This document shows positions 18,181 to 27,015 of a DNA stretch of 64,000 nt, in pieces; the stretch's first letter is position 1; every line of letters starts with the position of its first letter. The notes beneath the pieces are model-generated. The model saw only the letters and a list, made by a program, of their open reading frames with translations, ran no database searches and had not been told where the DNA came from. The position numbers were made by a program, and so were the translations under genes. Source of the DNA: Gammaproteobacteria bacterium (lineage in GTDB: Bacteria; Pseudomonadota; Gammaproteobacteria; Pseudomonadales; Azotimanducaceae); the NCBI GenBank assembly GCA_009846005.1, contig VXYL01000044.1, positions 62,001-126,000 on the forward strand, written 5' to 3'.

Positions 18181-20088
18181 GTGAACACCATGATGCTTCT
18201 CGAGATGGCCACGTCCGGGTTTGGCCAACGCATCGCCTTCACCGATCCTGCGCAAGGCGCCTCGATCACATACCAGGAACTCTACGACGCCGCCGGCGCC
18301 GCTGCGCACAAAATCCGGGAGTCCGGCGCGTCCCGGGTCGCCATGCTCGACGTCAGCAACTTGGCAGTGCCGATCGCGCTCTTCGCGAGCGGCTGGGCGA
18401 ACGTGCCCTATGTCCCCATCAACTACCGGCTCACGGGCGAAGAGATCGATGCGCTCCTCGCCCGCGTGCAGCCCGCGTACCTCATCACCGACCCTGACCG
18501 CCTGACGAATTTCCAGGACCGCGCCGGCGTAGATGCTGTTTCCCGGCAATCCTTCCTCGACGTCGCCCGCGCCGGCGGCGGCGAACACGAGCAGCGGTCG
18601 ATGGATCCCGATGACGTCGGCGTGCTGCTCTTCACGAGCGGCACCACGGGTGTCCCGAAGGCGGCAGTGCTGCGTCACAAACACCTGGTCTCGTACATCG
18701 TCAGTTCCGTGGAGTTCATGTCCGCCGACGAAGACGAAGCGGCTTTGGTCTGCGTGCCGCCCTACCACATCGCCGGCATCGCGGCGGCGTTGAGCTCGGT
18801 CTACGCCGGGCGACGGGTCGTGCAACTCGCCAATTTCAGCGCCGACGCCTGGATCGAAACCGCGCGTCACGAACGCATCACCACCGCCTTCGTGGTGCCC
18901 ACGATGCTCTCGAGGATCGTCGACGCCCTCGAGGGCGAAAAGACCGCCGGCATGGATCACCTCCAATCGTTGTCCTACGGCGGCGGCAAGATGCCGCTGG
19001 CGGTGATCGAAAAAGCCATGGCGCTGTTTCCCGACACCGATTTCACCAACGCCTACGGGCTCACCGAGACGAGCTCCACGATCACCGTGCTCGGTCCGGA
19101 CGAACACCGCATCGCCGCAGCGAGCGAAGACCCGGATGGGCGACGGCGGCTCATCTCCGTCGGCATCCCCCTGCCCGGCATCGAGATCGAAGTCCGCGAC
19201 GAGGAAGGACGGTTTCTCGGCCCCGAACAACGCGGCGAGATACACGTCCGCGGCGAACAGGTGTCGGGCGAATACGAGGACCGCGGCAGCCTGGTGGACC
19301 CGGACGGTTGGTTCCCGACGCGGGATGCCGGCTTCATGGACGCCGACGGCTACCTGTTCCTTGACGGCCGGGCCGACGACGTCATTGTCCGCGGTGGCGA
19401 GAACATGTCACCCGGCGAAATCGAGGACATGCTAATCGCCCACGAGGCGGTGACCGACGCGGCGGTGGTCGGCATCCCCAGCGAGGAGTGGGGCGAGGCC
19501 GTGGCAAGCGCAGTGGTCGTGAAAAGCGACATGCCCGCCAACGAGTTGCTGGCCGAGGCGTTGAAGGAGTGGGTCAAGGCTCACATGCGTTCCTCCCGCG
19601 TACCCGAGGTCATCGAGTTCTGGGGCGAACTGCCGTACAACGAGACCGGCAAGCTGCTGCGGCGAGTGGTCAAGGACAGGCTCACGTCACCCAAGGAGAA
19701 CGTGCACGCGCCCCTGCCGCTGCTGTTCGCCAGCGATATCGAGCGGTCGCGCGCGTTCTACTGCGATCAACTCGGATTCACGCTCACGAACCGCTACGAC
19801 CCGGACGGGAAACTGTCCTGGTGCATGCTGGCCATGGAAGGTGCCCGCATCATGCTGGAGCAGGCCGACTCGGAACGCCTGGTCGGCTTGACCGAACACC
19901 GAACCGACATCGCCTTGTACTTCCTCTGCGAGGATGTCGACGTACTGCACGAGCGGTTCACGGCCAACGGCGTCGACTTAGAACCCCCATTCGTCGCGTT
20001 CTACGGCATGAAGCAGCTCGAGGTCCGGGATCCCGACGGACGCTTCCTATGCTTCGAGCATCCGATTCGAGACGACGTGGATCCATAA
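18181..20088 (+). CDS. Acyl-CoA synthetase (AMP-binding) with C-terminal VOC domain
   Basis: 635 aa. Residues 1 to about 500 are a class I adenylate-forming enzyme: P-loop LLFTSGTTGVPKAAV, YGLTETSST, DAGFMDADGYLFLDGRADD, GGENMSPGEIE and the A10 lysine in NETGKLLRR. It would activate a carboxylic acid to acyl-AMP and then acyl-CoA. From about residue 510 a VOC module follows without a stop (PLLFASDIERSRAFYCDQLGF through VRDPDGRFLCFEHP). Ligases of this group normally end just after A10, so the fusion is unusual. AAGGAGAACGTG at 19693-19704 could permit an internal start making the VOC domain alone, but the spacing is short. Confidence 0.88.
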   Translation: MNTMMLLEMATSGFGQRIAFTDPAQGASITYQELYDAAGAAAHKIRESGASRVAMLDVSNLAVPIALFASGWANVPYVPINYRLTGEEIDALLARVQPAYLITDPDRLTNFQDRAGVDAVSRQSFLDVARAGGGEHEQRSMDPDDVGVLLFTSGTTGVPKAAVLRHKHLVSYIVSSVEFMSADEDEAALVCVPPYHIAGIAAALSSVYAGRRVVQLANFSADAWIETARHERITTAFVVPTMLSRIVDALEGEKTAGMDHLQSLSYGGGKMPLAVIEKAMALFPDTDFTNAYGLTETSSTITVLGPDEHRIAAASEDPDGRRRLISVGIPLPGIEIEVRDEEGRFLGPEQRGEIHVRGEQVSGEYEDRGSLVDPDGWFPTRDAGFMDADGYLFLDGRADDVIVRGGENMSPGEIEDMLIAHEAVTDAAVVGIPSEEWGEAVASAVVVKSDMPANELLAEALKEWVKAHMRSSRVPEVIEFWGELPYNETGKLLRRVVKDRLTSPKENVHAPLPLLFASDIERSRAFYCDQLGFTLTNRYDPDGKLSWCMLAMEGARIMLEQADSERLVGLTEHRTDIALYFLCEDVDVLHERFTANGVDLEPPFVAFYGMKQLEVRDPDGRFLCFEHPIRDDVDP

Positions 20089-20098
20089 GACCGGACGA

Positions 20099-21064
20099 CT
20101 ACTCCACGGCGTCGATCAACCCCCAGTCGAGCGCGGCGCGGACGTCGATCCTCGCACCCGTCAAGGCCATGTACGCCAGTCGGCGTCGACCGATTCGGCG
20201 CAGAATGCTGGTCGTTCCGCCAGCGCCCGGGATGAGTCCCATGCCGACTTCCGGAAGCTGAAAGAATGCATCTTCGCAGGCCACCACCCGCCCTGCGAAG
20301 GCAGGCAATTCGATGCCCGCGCCGATGCACGCGCCGTGCAGCCTCGCCTCGACACGGTCCCGCAGGCAATCGATCAGCGCACCGGCATGGCGCGCCATCC
20401 TGGAAGCGTGGGCGATGCCCGCGTCCGTCGCCTCGCCGAATTCGTCGAGGTCACCCCCGGCGCTGAAACAGGCACCGGCACCATCCATCACGATGTGTCG
20501 AACGGTGTCATCGGCCATGGCGAGGCCTAAGGCTTCGCAAAGGCCATCGCGGAGGCTCGCGGAATAGGCATTGCGCTTGTGAGGCCGATTGAGCGTGATG
20601 CGCAACGTGTCGTCATGGCGTTCGATGAGCACCACCGGAGTATCCGGCTCGGGCCGCGACGAACGGCGTTCCCGGTTCGCCAGCCAAGCCTGGAACTCCG
20701 CGCCGTGCTGCAGGGTGGAGTACGCCAGGGACTCGGCGAAGGCGGAGTCCGGAGCGCCGACCCGGGCGTTGTGGCGGAGCAGGCGCACTAGGACGGAGGA
20801 CGCAACGGGATTGCGATCGATCTCGCCAGTGACCGTCGCCGCGTCTTCGGGTGTCGCGACAACGTCGACTACCTCCGGAACCTCGCCGTGGGTCGGTTGG
20901 CCGCTCTCGACGAGACCCACCACGGGGCAGTTCGGTTGGGCGTGAAACAACGGCGACGGCTGGCCATCGAGGCGGACTGCGACCCAGGGCGTTCCCGCCG
21001 CGGTCGAGAGGGACTCGTAACCCTCCGCTGAACCGAGGCGGGCGGCGAGTTCCATGAGCGACAT
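20099..21064 (-). CDS. Enoyl-CoA hydratase/isomerase (crotonase) with N-terminal extension
   Basis: About 321 aa. Residues 1-140 are an extension with no clear fold of its own (VPEVVDVVATPEDAATV, AFAESLAYSTLQHGAEFQAWL). The crotonase domain follows: ITLNRPHKRNAYSASL, oxyanion-hole segment GAGACFSAGGDL, GACIGAGIELPAFAG and LPEVGMGLIPGAGGT. The protein stops soon after AALDWGLIDAVE, so the usual C-terminal helices of crotonases are missing. It may act on an acyl-CoA made by the convergent ligase. The start is uncertain (GTG 21073 or ATG 21064); GGAGG lies too far upstream to decide. Confidence 0.85.
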   Translation of the reverse strand: MSLMELAARLGSAEGYESLSTAAGTPWVAVRLDGQPSPLFHAQPNCPVVGLVESGQPTHGEVPEVVDVVATPEDAATVTGEIDRNPVASSVLVRLLRHNARVGAPDSAFAESLAYSTLQHGAEFQAWLANRERRSSRPEPDTPVVLIERHDDTLRITLNRPHKRNAYSASLRDGLCEALGLAMADDTVRHIVMDGAGACFSAGGDLDEFGEATDAGIAHASRMARHAGALIDCLRDRVEARLHGACIGAGIELPAFAGRVVACEDAFFQLPEVGMGLIPGAGGTTSILRRIGRRRLAYMALTGARIDVRAALDWGLIDAVE

Positions 21065-21166
21065 CGATCTCACGGCCAGCGTCCGATCCGCTTTCCTCCC
21101 GAGGATTGTACTCCCGGCGCCGGGCGCTTACGGCAAGTAGGTGTCCCATGGGTTTCGAAGTCCATG

Positions 21167-21175
21167 TGCTAAGCT
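21167..21175 (+). promoter_or_regulatory. Candidate extended -10 (TGCTAAGCT)
   Basis: TG-C-TAAGCT, 33 bases before the amidohydrolase ATG. It matches the TGnTA pattern seen before other plus-strand genes in the window. No -35 is evident. Confidence 0.35.
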
Positions 21176-21208
21176 CGCCGCCGAGTAAGCCGACCGAAAC
21201 AGCAGGCC

Positions 21209-22570
21209 ATGGCTCCGGGCGTTATCGGCGAACACCCACGTACCCATCGCCAGGGCTTTCTGATCGTCAACGCCGACGTCGGTGGTACCGCCGACCTGGA
21301 TGTGCGCTGCCGCGACGGCCGGGTCGTCGAAATCGGTCGCGGCCTTGCCGCTTCGGCCAACGAAGACAGCTTCGACGCTCGGGGTGGCACCTTGCTTCCG
21401 GGCCTGAACGACCACCACATCCACCTGTTCGCCCTGGCCGCCGCCCGACGTTCCGTGGCATGTGGCCCACCGTCGGTAACGACGCGCACCGAACTTGAAG
21501 CGGCCTTGGAGGCCGCACCCGGTGAAGACTGGATTCGCGGGGTCGGCTACCACGAGTCCGTCGCCGGGATGCTCGACAAGCACTCCCTCGACGAGATCCG
21601 AGATGACCGGCCGGTCCGTATCCAGCACCGCTCGGGAAAGCTGTGGTTCATCAACTCGCTAGCCGGCCGTCGCCTCGGCATCGAAACGACGGACGGGCAG
21701 TTGTTCAGATTGGACGAGCTGTTGCGGGACCGGCTAGCCGAAGACAGCGATCTCATTGCGGCGGTGGAGGAGACGTCACGCCTGCTGGCCGGCTACGGCA
21801 TCACCGGCATCACGGACGCCACCTACACGAACGACAAGACGACCGAGTCCCTCTACCGAAAACTCGACCTCCGCCAACGCGTGAACCTGATGGGAGACGA
21901 ATCGCTTGAAAGCGGGTCGTTGAAAATCATGCTGGACGACGCGGTTCTTCCCGACTTTGACGGCCTCCAAGAACGCGTTGCCCAAGCTCACCGCCGGGGG
22001 CGGCCAGTGGCCTTTCACTGCGTGACACGTACGGAACTGGTCTTCGCGCTGGCCGCGTTGCGCAACGCCGGCACGCTGCCGGGAGACCGCATCGAACACG
22101 CCTCGGTTGCCGACGTGCCGACCATGCGGCTCCTGCGCGAGGTCTCGGGCGACCAGGGCTGCGTCACCGTCGTCACGCAGCCGAACTTCATCGCCGAGCG
22201 GGGCGATCACTACCTCCGGGACGTCCCCGCCCAAGACCACGACAACCTCTATCGGTGCCGAGGCTTCCTGGAGGCGGGCATTCCCCTCGGCGGAGGAACG
22301 GACTCACCCTATGGCGATCCGGACCCTTGGGCCGCCATGCGTGCGGCGGTAGAGCGGCGAACGACGAAAGGACGGATCGTCGGTGCCAACGAGGCGCTCT
22401 GCCCCGAGCGGGCGCTTGAGTTGTTCCTAACGCCGCTGGACAGTCCGGGCGGAACTCCGCGCAGCGTGGTCGTCGGCGCGCCGGTGGACTTCTGCGTCCT
22501 GGCCAAGCCGTGGGAGGAAGCGCGCGATTCGTTGGCGGCGAAACTGGTCACTCGGACGATCCGCCACTAA
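21209..22570 (+). CDS. Amidohydrolase family 3 (YtcJ-like)
   Basis: 453 aa of the amidohydrolase superfamily: an N-terminal beta domain (GFLIVNADVGG, RGGTLLPGLNDHHIHLF, whose HxH binds the first metal), then a TIM barrel with AFHCVTRTELVFAL, RIEHASVADVP and the late Asp in GGTDSPYGDPDPW. The order follows the YtcJ/formamidase-like family 3 proteins, which hydrolyse amide or urea-type bonds in the cytosol with one or two metals. The substrate is unknown. It ends 10 bases from the convergent porin gene. Confidence 0.88.
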   Translation: MAPGVIGEHPRTHRQGFLIVNADVGGTADLDVRCRDGRVVEIGRGLAASANEDSFDARGGTLLPGLNDHHIHLFALAAARRSVACGPPSVTTRTELEAALEAAPGEDWIRGVGYHESVAGMLDKHSLDEIRDDRPVRIQHRSGKLWFINSLAGRRLGIETTDGQLFRLDELLRDRLAEDSDLIAAVEETSRLLAGYGITGITDATYTNDKTTESLYRKLDLRQRVNLMGDESLESGSLKIMLDDAVLPDFDGLQERVAQAHRRGRPVAFHCVTRTELVFALAALRNAGTLPGDRIEHASVADVPTMRLLREVSGDQGCVTVVTQPNFIAERGDHYLRDVPAQDHDNLYRCRGFLEAGIPLGGGTDSPYGDPDPWAAMRAAVERRTTKGRIVGANEALCPERALELFLTPLDSPGGTPRSVVVGAPVDFCVLAKPWEEARDSLAAKLVTRTIRH

Positions 22571-22580
22571 CACAACGCAT

Positions 22581-23813
22581 CTACCACTTCCAATCCAGCA
22601 TCAACCATAGCTTGGTGATGTCGCTGGCATGCTCGTCCGCCGAGTACTGCGCCGTCTTGAACAGGAAAGACAGGTTGTCGCGCAGCGGGTAGGTAACGGC
22701 AAGGCCAATCTCCGATCCGTAGTCCGCACCGCCTTCGTCGGCCTGGAAGTCGTGGAAGACACCCGTCACCGTGGCGTCGCCGACCTTGCCCGCGACGCTG
22801 AACCAAGTGTCGCGAACGCCCGTGGCGGGCGTCGCGAGGAAACGGTCCGTCCAGCCCTGGAACTTGTGAAGCGTGGCCACCGGGGTGCGGAAACCGGCCG
22901 CGCCAGCGTCGCTGCCGAGCACTTCGATAGCGCCTGTCAACGTCAGCCCGCCCAACGTGGCAACGCCCTGCACCGAGTAGTAGAGCGCGTCGTAGGACAC
23001 CGGGTTGTCGGCGTAGTCGCTCTGACGTGCCAGGGCGGCGCTTACCGTCAGCGCCTCGAACTCGCCCTGGTAGTCGACCCCGTAGGTGGCGTTCGAGTTG
23101 GGCGGGCCGTTCGCGTTCGACAGGTCGAACAGGTAGGCGAAGCCCGCCACGGTGTGGCCCTCGGCGGCTGATGCCGTGGCGCGGAAGGCGTGGGAATTAC
23201 CGTACCAGTCACCCGGCTGCGCCGCGTCGCCCGGGCCGAAGATGCGGTTGACGTTGTGGATGTAGCTGTAGTCGAGGTCGATGGTGCCGGCCTTGCCCTG
23301 GATGCGCAGGGCGTCGTAGGTCTGCTCGTTCTGGCGGTAGGCGACGCCCCCCAGAACGCTTTGCCCGCCGTGGTTCAGGCGCTGCCGACCCACCGGCACC
23401 GGGGTGTCGCCGTTGCCGTACTTGACGAACGCCTGGTTGAGGTCGAAGCCCTTCGGGTCGGCGACGACGGGATATTCGGTGCGCCCGTTGGTGGTCGAGT
23501 TGAAGTCCTCGATGCCGAGGATCAAGGAGTAGTCGGTCTCGATTCCGAATGTGAAGTTGCCGGTTTCGGCGGAATTCCAGGTCAGGCGGGCGCGCGCGGT
23601 CGAGGCGAGGGCGTCCTTCGCGACGCCGTCCTGGGATACATGCTCGAGCCGGTACCGGAACCCCAGGGACGTCTTGCCGTCCGCGACGGCTTTCGCCAAG
23701 TCGACCGCCGACGCCGACGCCCCAAAGGCGACTGACGAGGCAATCAGTACGACCGTCAGACGCCGCGCCCGACCCGACCCACGGTGGTCGTCGATAGCTA
23801 CGTTCCTTGCCAT
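22581..23813 (-). CDS. Outer-membrane porin, alginate-export-like beta barrel
   Basis: 410 aa. Residues 1 to about 36 form a signal peptide (RRLTVVLIASSVAFGASASA, cleaved before VDLAKA). Alternating beta strands with aromatic girdle residues follow (FRYRLEHVSQDG, NFTFGIETDYSLILG, DLDYSYIHNVNRIFG, DALYYSVQGVATLGG). The last residue is Trp after LMLDWKW, the outer-membrane insertion signal recognised by BamA. The pattern matches the alginate-export/DUF-type porin family. It would let small solutes across the outer membrane. It is divergent from the CoA-transferase fusion gene. Confidence 0.85.
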   Translation of the reverse strand: MARNVAIDDHRGSGRARRLTVVLIASSVAFGASASAVDLAKAVADGKTSLGFRYRLEHVSQDGVAKDALASTARARLTWNSAETGNFTFGIETDYSLILGIEDFNSTTNGRTEYPVVADPKGFDLNQAFVKYGNGDTPVPVGRQRLNHGGQSVLGGVAYRQNEQTYDALRIQGKAGTIDLDYSYIHNVNRIFGPGDAAQPGDWYGNSHAFRATASAAEGHTVAGFAYLFDLSNANGPPNSNATYGVDYQGEFEALTVSAALARQSDYADNPVSYDALYYSVQGVATLGGLTLTGAIEVLGSDAGAAGFRTPVATLHKFQGWTDRFLATPATGVRDTWFSVAGKVGDATVTGVFHDFQADEGGADYGSEIGLAVTYPLRDNLSFLFKTAQYSADEHASDITKLWLMLDWKW

Positions 23814-23845
23814 GGTTCGACCCGTCCTGCACCGGCTTGGATCGC

Positions 23846-23851
23846 ATTTTA
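23846..23851 (-). promoter_or_regulatory. Candidate -10 for the porin gene
   Basis: Read on the minus strand this is TAAAAT, 32 bases upstream of the porin ATG. The -35 region has no good match. The 142-base gap to the divergent CoA-transferase gene holds promoters for both. Confidence 0.35.
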
Positions 23852-23893
23852 CCGCGCGCCGGGCACAGACGCTCGACCTGACTCGATGCGTCG

Positions 23894-23921
23894 TTGCCCC
23901 GACCGCTGTTCGTACTATCAT
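23894..23921 (+). promoter_or_regulatory. Candidate sigma-70 promoter (TTGCCC, 16 bp, TATCAT)
   Basis: TTGCCC at 23894-23899 and TATCAT at 23916-23921 with 16-base spacing, 34 bases before the GTG of the 801-aa CoA-transferase. This is the best-formed sigma-70-type promoter in the window. Confidence 0.5.
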
Positions 23922-23955
23922 CGTCGCGCCTTGCCGTTCTGAGAGAACAAGAACC

Positions 23956-26361
23956 GTGATACGCGGCGCCCTCGACAATCTGCGGGTTCTCGACCTCACC
24001 GACGAACGCGCCATCTACGGCGCCAAGATGCTCGCCGATCTCGGCGCGGAAGTGATACGGCCCGAGCCTCCCGGCGGCGAAGCGCTGCGCGACCGAGGTC
24101 CCCGCATCGAAGGCGCCACACCGGGCGTCTCGCTATGGCACGCGTTCTTCGCCTCCAGCCGCCGATTCGTGACGCTGGAGCCGGAGACCGAGGCTGGCAA
24201 CGACCTGCTGCGGCGGCTCGTTGACTGCTCGGATGTCGTCCTGGCGTCGTCGGGCGCGTTTGCGGTTGCCGAAGCGCGCCTAGACGAAGCGCGGCGACGG
24301 CGGCCGGAACTCATTGTCGTCGAGGTCTCTTCCTTCGGGCCGGACGGCCCGTGGCGCGACTTCCTCGCCCCCGATCTGGTAGCGGGCGCACTGGGCGGCG
24401 CGGTGGCAACCACGGGGGACGCCGACACCCCGCCTCTGAAGACCTTTGGCGAACTGAATTTCATTCTGTCCGGCGCATACACCGCCATCGCGACGCTGGC
24501 GGCGCTGTACCGGGTCCGCGACTCCGGCACGGGACAGCGCGCGCACGTGCCGGTACACGAGTGCATCGCATCCTGCCTGGAACACGTATTGCTCTGGTAC
24601 TGGCACCACGACAGAATGCCCAATGCCGCCGGTCCTGTGCTTGCGCGGCGCGGCAGCCTGCACTGGACGAACGCCTACGTCGTGATGCCGGCCAAGGACG
24701 GCGCGATCATGGTCACGCCGACGCCGAGTTTCGACAACCAACTGGTATGGCTGATCGAGCAGGATGCCCAAGAGGATCTGCTCGATCCCAGGTACCAGGA
24801 ACCGGAGCACCGCCGCCACTATATCCGTCGGTTCATGGAAGTGCTGCGCAACTGGGTCTCGAGGCGTGAGGTTGAGGAACTCTTCTTCGAAGCCCAGGAA
24901 CATCACGCCCCCTACGGATGGGTACTGCCGATCGATAAGGTGGCCGAGAATCCCCAACTGCAAGCACGCGACTGGTGGATCGAGTACCCGATCGCCGCGA
25001 CATCTGTTCGCGGGCCCGGGGCACCGTACCGGTTTGCCGACACGCCTTGGCGGCTCGGCCCCTACGGCGAGCCGGGTGCAGATACCGAGAACGTTGCAGA
25101 GTTGGCAACATCGCACCCACGAGTCCCTCCTGCACGCCAATGTGCACCCAGCAAGGATCGGCCCTTGAACGGCGTGCGGATCCTGGACTTCACCCATGTT
25201 CTCGCCGGTCCATTCGCGACACGAATACTCGCGGATCTAGGCGCCGATGTCGTGAAGGTCATCTCCTCGGCCCGGACGGGCCCCAACGCACCTGATGGCG
25301 CGTACTACGTCATGTGGAACCGAAACAAGCGCGCCCTGGCGCTGGACATGTCCCACGACGAGAGCCGCGCCACCTGCGCCCGGCTCGCCGAAGTCGCCGA
25401 CGTGGTTATCGACAACTTCTCCGTGGGCGTGTTGGATCGCTGGGAAGTGGGCTACGACACCATCAGCCCTTCGAATCCCGGCGTCGTCTACGTGCAGATG
25501 TCGGGCATGGGCGACGGCGGACCCTGGTCGAGTTTCGTGACGTACGCGCCAACCATCCACGCCCTGGCAGGCCTTACCTACCTGACCGGCGTACCGGGCC
25601 GGCAGGACATCGGTATCGGGTTCTCGTATAACGACCATTGCGCAGGACTGCACGGCGCTTTCGCGATCCTGGCCGCCCTGGAGGCGCGTCGGCACACGGG
25701 CCGCGGACAACGCATCGACCTGTCGCAGTTCGAGGTCGGGGTCGGCTTGGCCGGCCCGTCGCTCCTCGACTACTTCGCCAACGGCCGCTCGGCCGAGCCA
25801 ACCGGCAACACGCTCCCCTACGACTGCGCAGCGCCCCACGGGTGCTTCCCGTGCGCGGGTGCCGCGAGCGAAGCGGTCGTCGACGAGCGCTGGGTCGCCA
25901 TCGCCTGCATGACCGACGGCCAATGGCACGCCCTGTGCGAAGTGATGGGCAATCCCGCGTGGTCACGCCACCCGTCCCTCGAAACTGCCCGGGGACGTAG
26001 GGACCGCGCCGACCTCGACGCCCGCGTCGGCGCGTGGACAAGAACCCTGACCGCAACCGAAGTCATGGAGCGTTGCCAGGCCGCTGGCGTCCCGGCTGGC
26101 GTCGTGCAGAGCGGCGCGGACCTCGGCGATGCCGATCCCCAGCTTCGGCGCAGCGGATTCCTATTCCCCATCGAGGAGCCCCACCCGGTGCTCGGGCAGA
26201 CCTACGCGGACCGGTTGCCGATCCGCTTCTCGGATACGCCTTGCGATGTCTATGGGCGCACCCGCCGAGTGGGCGAGGACAACGCTGCCGTGCTAGCCGA
26301 CTGGCTTGGAATGACGGCGAAGGAGGTCAGGCAGGGCGAGGACGACGGGTTCTTCGTCTAG
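23956..26361 (+). CDS. Tandem CaiB/BaiF (class III) CoA-transferase fusion
   Basis: 801 aa, two complete class III CoA-transferase units in one chain: residues 1 to about 395 (RVLDLTDERAIYGAKMLADLGAEVI) and about 405-801 (VRILDFTHVLAGPFATRILADLGADVVKV). The N-unit keeps an Asp in FLAPDLVAGALGG at the usual catalytic site; the C-unit has VTYAPTIHALAG there. Such enzymes move CoA between carboxylic acids through an aspartyl-CoA anhydride. Single-domain members form interlocked dimers, so the fusion may be a covalent heterodimer. The GTG start at 23956 gives MIRGALDNLRVL; the acyl substrate is unknown. Confidence 0.9.
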   Translation: MIRGALDNLRVLDLTDERAIYGAKMLADLGAEVIRPEPPGGEALRDRGPRIEGATPGVSLWHAFFASSRRFVTLEPETEAGNDLLRRLVDCSDVVLASSGAFAVAEARLDEARRRRPELIVVEVSSFGPDGPWRDFLAPDLVAGALGGAVATTGDADTPPLKTFGELNFILSGAYTAIATLAALYRVRDSGTGQRAHVPVHECIASCLEHVLLWYWHHDRMPNAAGPVLARRGSLHWTNAYVVMPAKDGAIMVTPTPSFDNQLVWLIEQDAQEDLLDPRYQEPEHRRHYIRRFMEVLRNWVSRREVEELFFEAQEHHAPYGWVLPIDKVAENPQLQARDWWIEYPIAATSVRGPGAPYRFADTPWRLGPYGEPGADTENVAELATSHPRVPPARQCAPSKDRPLNGVRILDFTHVLAGPFATRILADLGADVVKVISSARTGPNAPDGAYYVMWNRNKRALALDMSHDESRATCARLAEVADVVIDNFSVGVLDRWEVGYDTISPSNPGVVYVQMSGMGDGGPWSSFVTYAPTIHALAGLTYLTGVPGRQDIGIGFSYNDHCAGLHGAFAILAALEARRHTGRGQRIDLSQFEVGVGLAGPSLLDYFANGRSAEPTGNTLPYDCAAPHGCFPCAGAASEAVVDERWVAIACMTDGQWHALCEVMGNPAWSRHPSLETARGRRDRADLDARVGAWTRTLTATEVMERCQAAGVPAGVVQSGADLGDADPQLRRSGFLFPIEEPHPVLGQTYADRLPIRFSDTPCDVYGRTRRVGEDNAAVLADWLGMTAKEVRQGEDDGFFV

Positions 26362-26453
26362 GGCATCAACGCCCGCAGCAGACCGCACTGGGAGTGGCTT
26401 TGCCTCATGGCAATGCGCGCTGGCAAGTCGTCGCAAAACGACAGGTTTCTGCG

Positions 26454-26876
26454 TCAGGTGCGCCGCACGGTCGCGACGAGGCGTTTGCCGAGCGTCGCCA
26501 GGGCCGCCTCCACCTGGTCGACGTGGGATCGGTGGCGCAGGTCGAGTAGCCGGCGCACGGTGCCCTCGACGGTCCCAAGTTCACGAGCCATCGCGACGTT
26601 GGAGAGTTCGCTCTCTCTCATCGCCTCGTAGAGCGCAACCTTGGCGGCGACCAGCAGCGGGGGTTCGACGCGTTGACAGCCGGGCTTGCGCGACGGCCTG
26701 GGAATCCTGCGCCGATCCCGTATGCAGTGGTCCAGCACATCGACTAGCAATGTGCTGGCGGCCTCCTGTTCGTCGCCTTCAGCGCACGCCGTGCGCGCGT
26801 CGGCAAAGTCCGGAAAGACGACATCAACAATACCGCGTCGGGTCTTAGTGAGTTCGACTGGATAGGCAATCTGCAT
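26454..26876 (-). CDS. HicB-like antitoxin, no HicA toxin visible
   Basis: 140 aa. The N-terminal partial RNase H-like domain reads YPVELTKTRRGIVDVVFPDF, then ASTLLVDVLDHCIRDRRRIPRPS. A C-terminal XRE-type helix-turn-helix follows (SNVAMARELGTVEGTVRRLLDLRH). The length and order match HicB antitoxins that bind their own promoter. HicA toxins are about 60 aa and normally lie directly beside hicB. I examined the 139 bases upstream and 92 bases downstream and saw no dsRBD-like HicA with its GSHHxF His motif. It could be an orphan antitoxin or a relic regulating another gene. Confidence 0.75.
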   Translation of the reverse strand: MQIAYPVELTKTRRGIVDVVFPDFADARTACAEGDEQEAASTLLVDVLDHCIRDRRRIPRPSRKPGCQRVEPPLLVAAKVALYEAMRESELSNVAMARELGTVEGTVRRLLDLRHRSHVDQVEAALATLGKRLVATVRRT

Positions 26877-27015
26877 CGGCCACCTCGCGTTGAAAGTTCG
26901 GCGAAGTGTGCCGCCTCGAAGGCCTCGTACCCGTACGCCATCGGCCTACGAACGTGTGCGACTTCTCGGAATGTGCCGTGAGATATTTCCCATACGCCTG
27001 CGATCCGCTGGCGCG

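Noticed and set aside
26877-27015. Possible HicA toxin gene next to the HicB-like gene
   Set aside because: All visible frames between the antitoxin and the CoA-transferase were read; none shows the short dsRBD-like HicA sequence or its GSHHxF His.
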